Assembly: GCA_003512175.1 (NCBI GenBank)
Contig: DOSP01000038.1
Coordinates: forward strand, 6,104-12,733
Direction: 5' to 3'
Length of the DNA: 6,630 nucleotides
Source of the DNA: Candidatus Kerfeldbacteria bacterium
GTDB taxonomy: Bacteria > Patescibacteriota > Patescibacteriia > UBA9570
Part shown: piece by piece, positions 6,614-6,630 of the stretch
How the letters are laid out: each line of letters opens with the position of its first letter
How positions within the stretch are numbered: the first letter of the stretch is position 1
Program-made: the position numbers and the translations under genes
Notes under the pieces: generated by a model
What the model was told of the DNA's origin: nothing
The model's input: the letters and a program-made list of their open reading frames with translations, nothing else
Database searches by the model: none

Positions 6614-6630
6614 TTGTCCTACACTGGTGG

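Noticed and set aside
1..6630. CRISPR arrays, tRNA or rRNA genes, insertion sequences
   Set aside because: No direct-repeat array, tRNA cloverleaf, rRNA sequence or transposase is seen; the window is almost entirely filled by the seven pilus genes.

Overview
The window is one compact block of type IV pilus (T4P) assembly genes, all on the minus strand. In transcription order (high to low coordinates) it reads: a PilN-like protein, a PilO-like protein, a membrane-anchored protein with two fibronectin type III (FnIII) domains, the PilB/GspE extension ATPase, a PilT-like second ATPase, the PilC/GspF platform protein, and a type IV prepilin. The first six genes overlap or lie within 2 bases of each other, so they almost certainly form one operon. 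Only the prepilin has a real gap in front of it (61 bases), and that gap carries a good sigma70-type promoter. Nearly all of the window is coding. The only other non-coding stretches are 1-41 and 6614-6630.

How the parts fit: PilN and PilO are bitopic membrane proteins that normally form the alignment subcomplex with cytoplasmic PilM, whose gene would be expected just upstream of the window edge. PilC is the inner-membrane platform. PilB is a complete hexameric extension motor. The prepilin is the fibre subunit. The slot between pilO and pilB, where diderm bacteria carry pilP and pilQ (pilot protein and outer-membrane secretin), instead holds the FnIII protein. No secretin, PilP or prepilin peptidase is seen.

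Organism: no PilP/PilQ here, heavy gene overlap, few Shine-Dalgarno sites, a base composition near the middle (mid-40s % GC by eye) and the pilNO-x-pilBTC-pilin order fit a Patescibacteria/CPR bacterium or another lineage without an outer membrane. This is an inference from gene content, not from a marker gene. TGA is used as a stop (pilO end, in an ATGA overlap), which argues against lineages that read TGA as glycine.

The most interesting points are: (1) the PilT-like ATPase keeps Walker A but has lost the Walker B glutamate and the His-box histidine, so it looks like a pseudo-motor; (2) an FnIII protein occupies the pilP/pilQ slot; (3) the pilin has 27 acidic residues and no Lys or Arg in its last 127 residues, with a possible calcium-binding loop; (4) the pilin has its own internal promoter.
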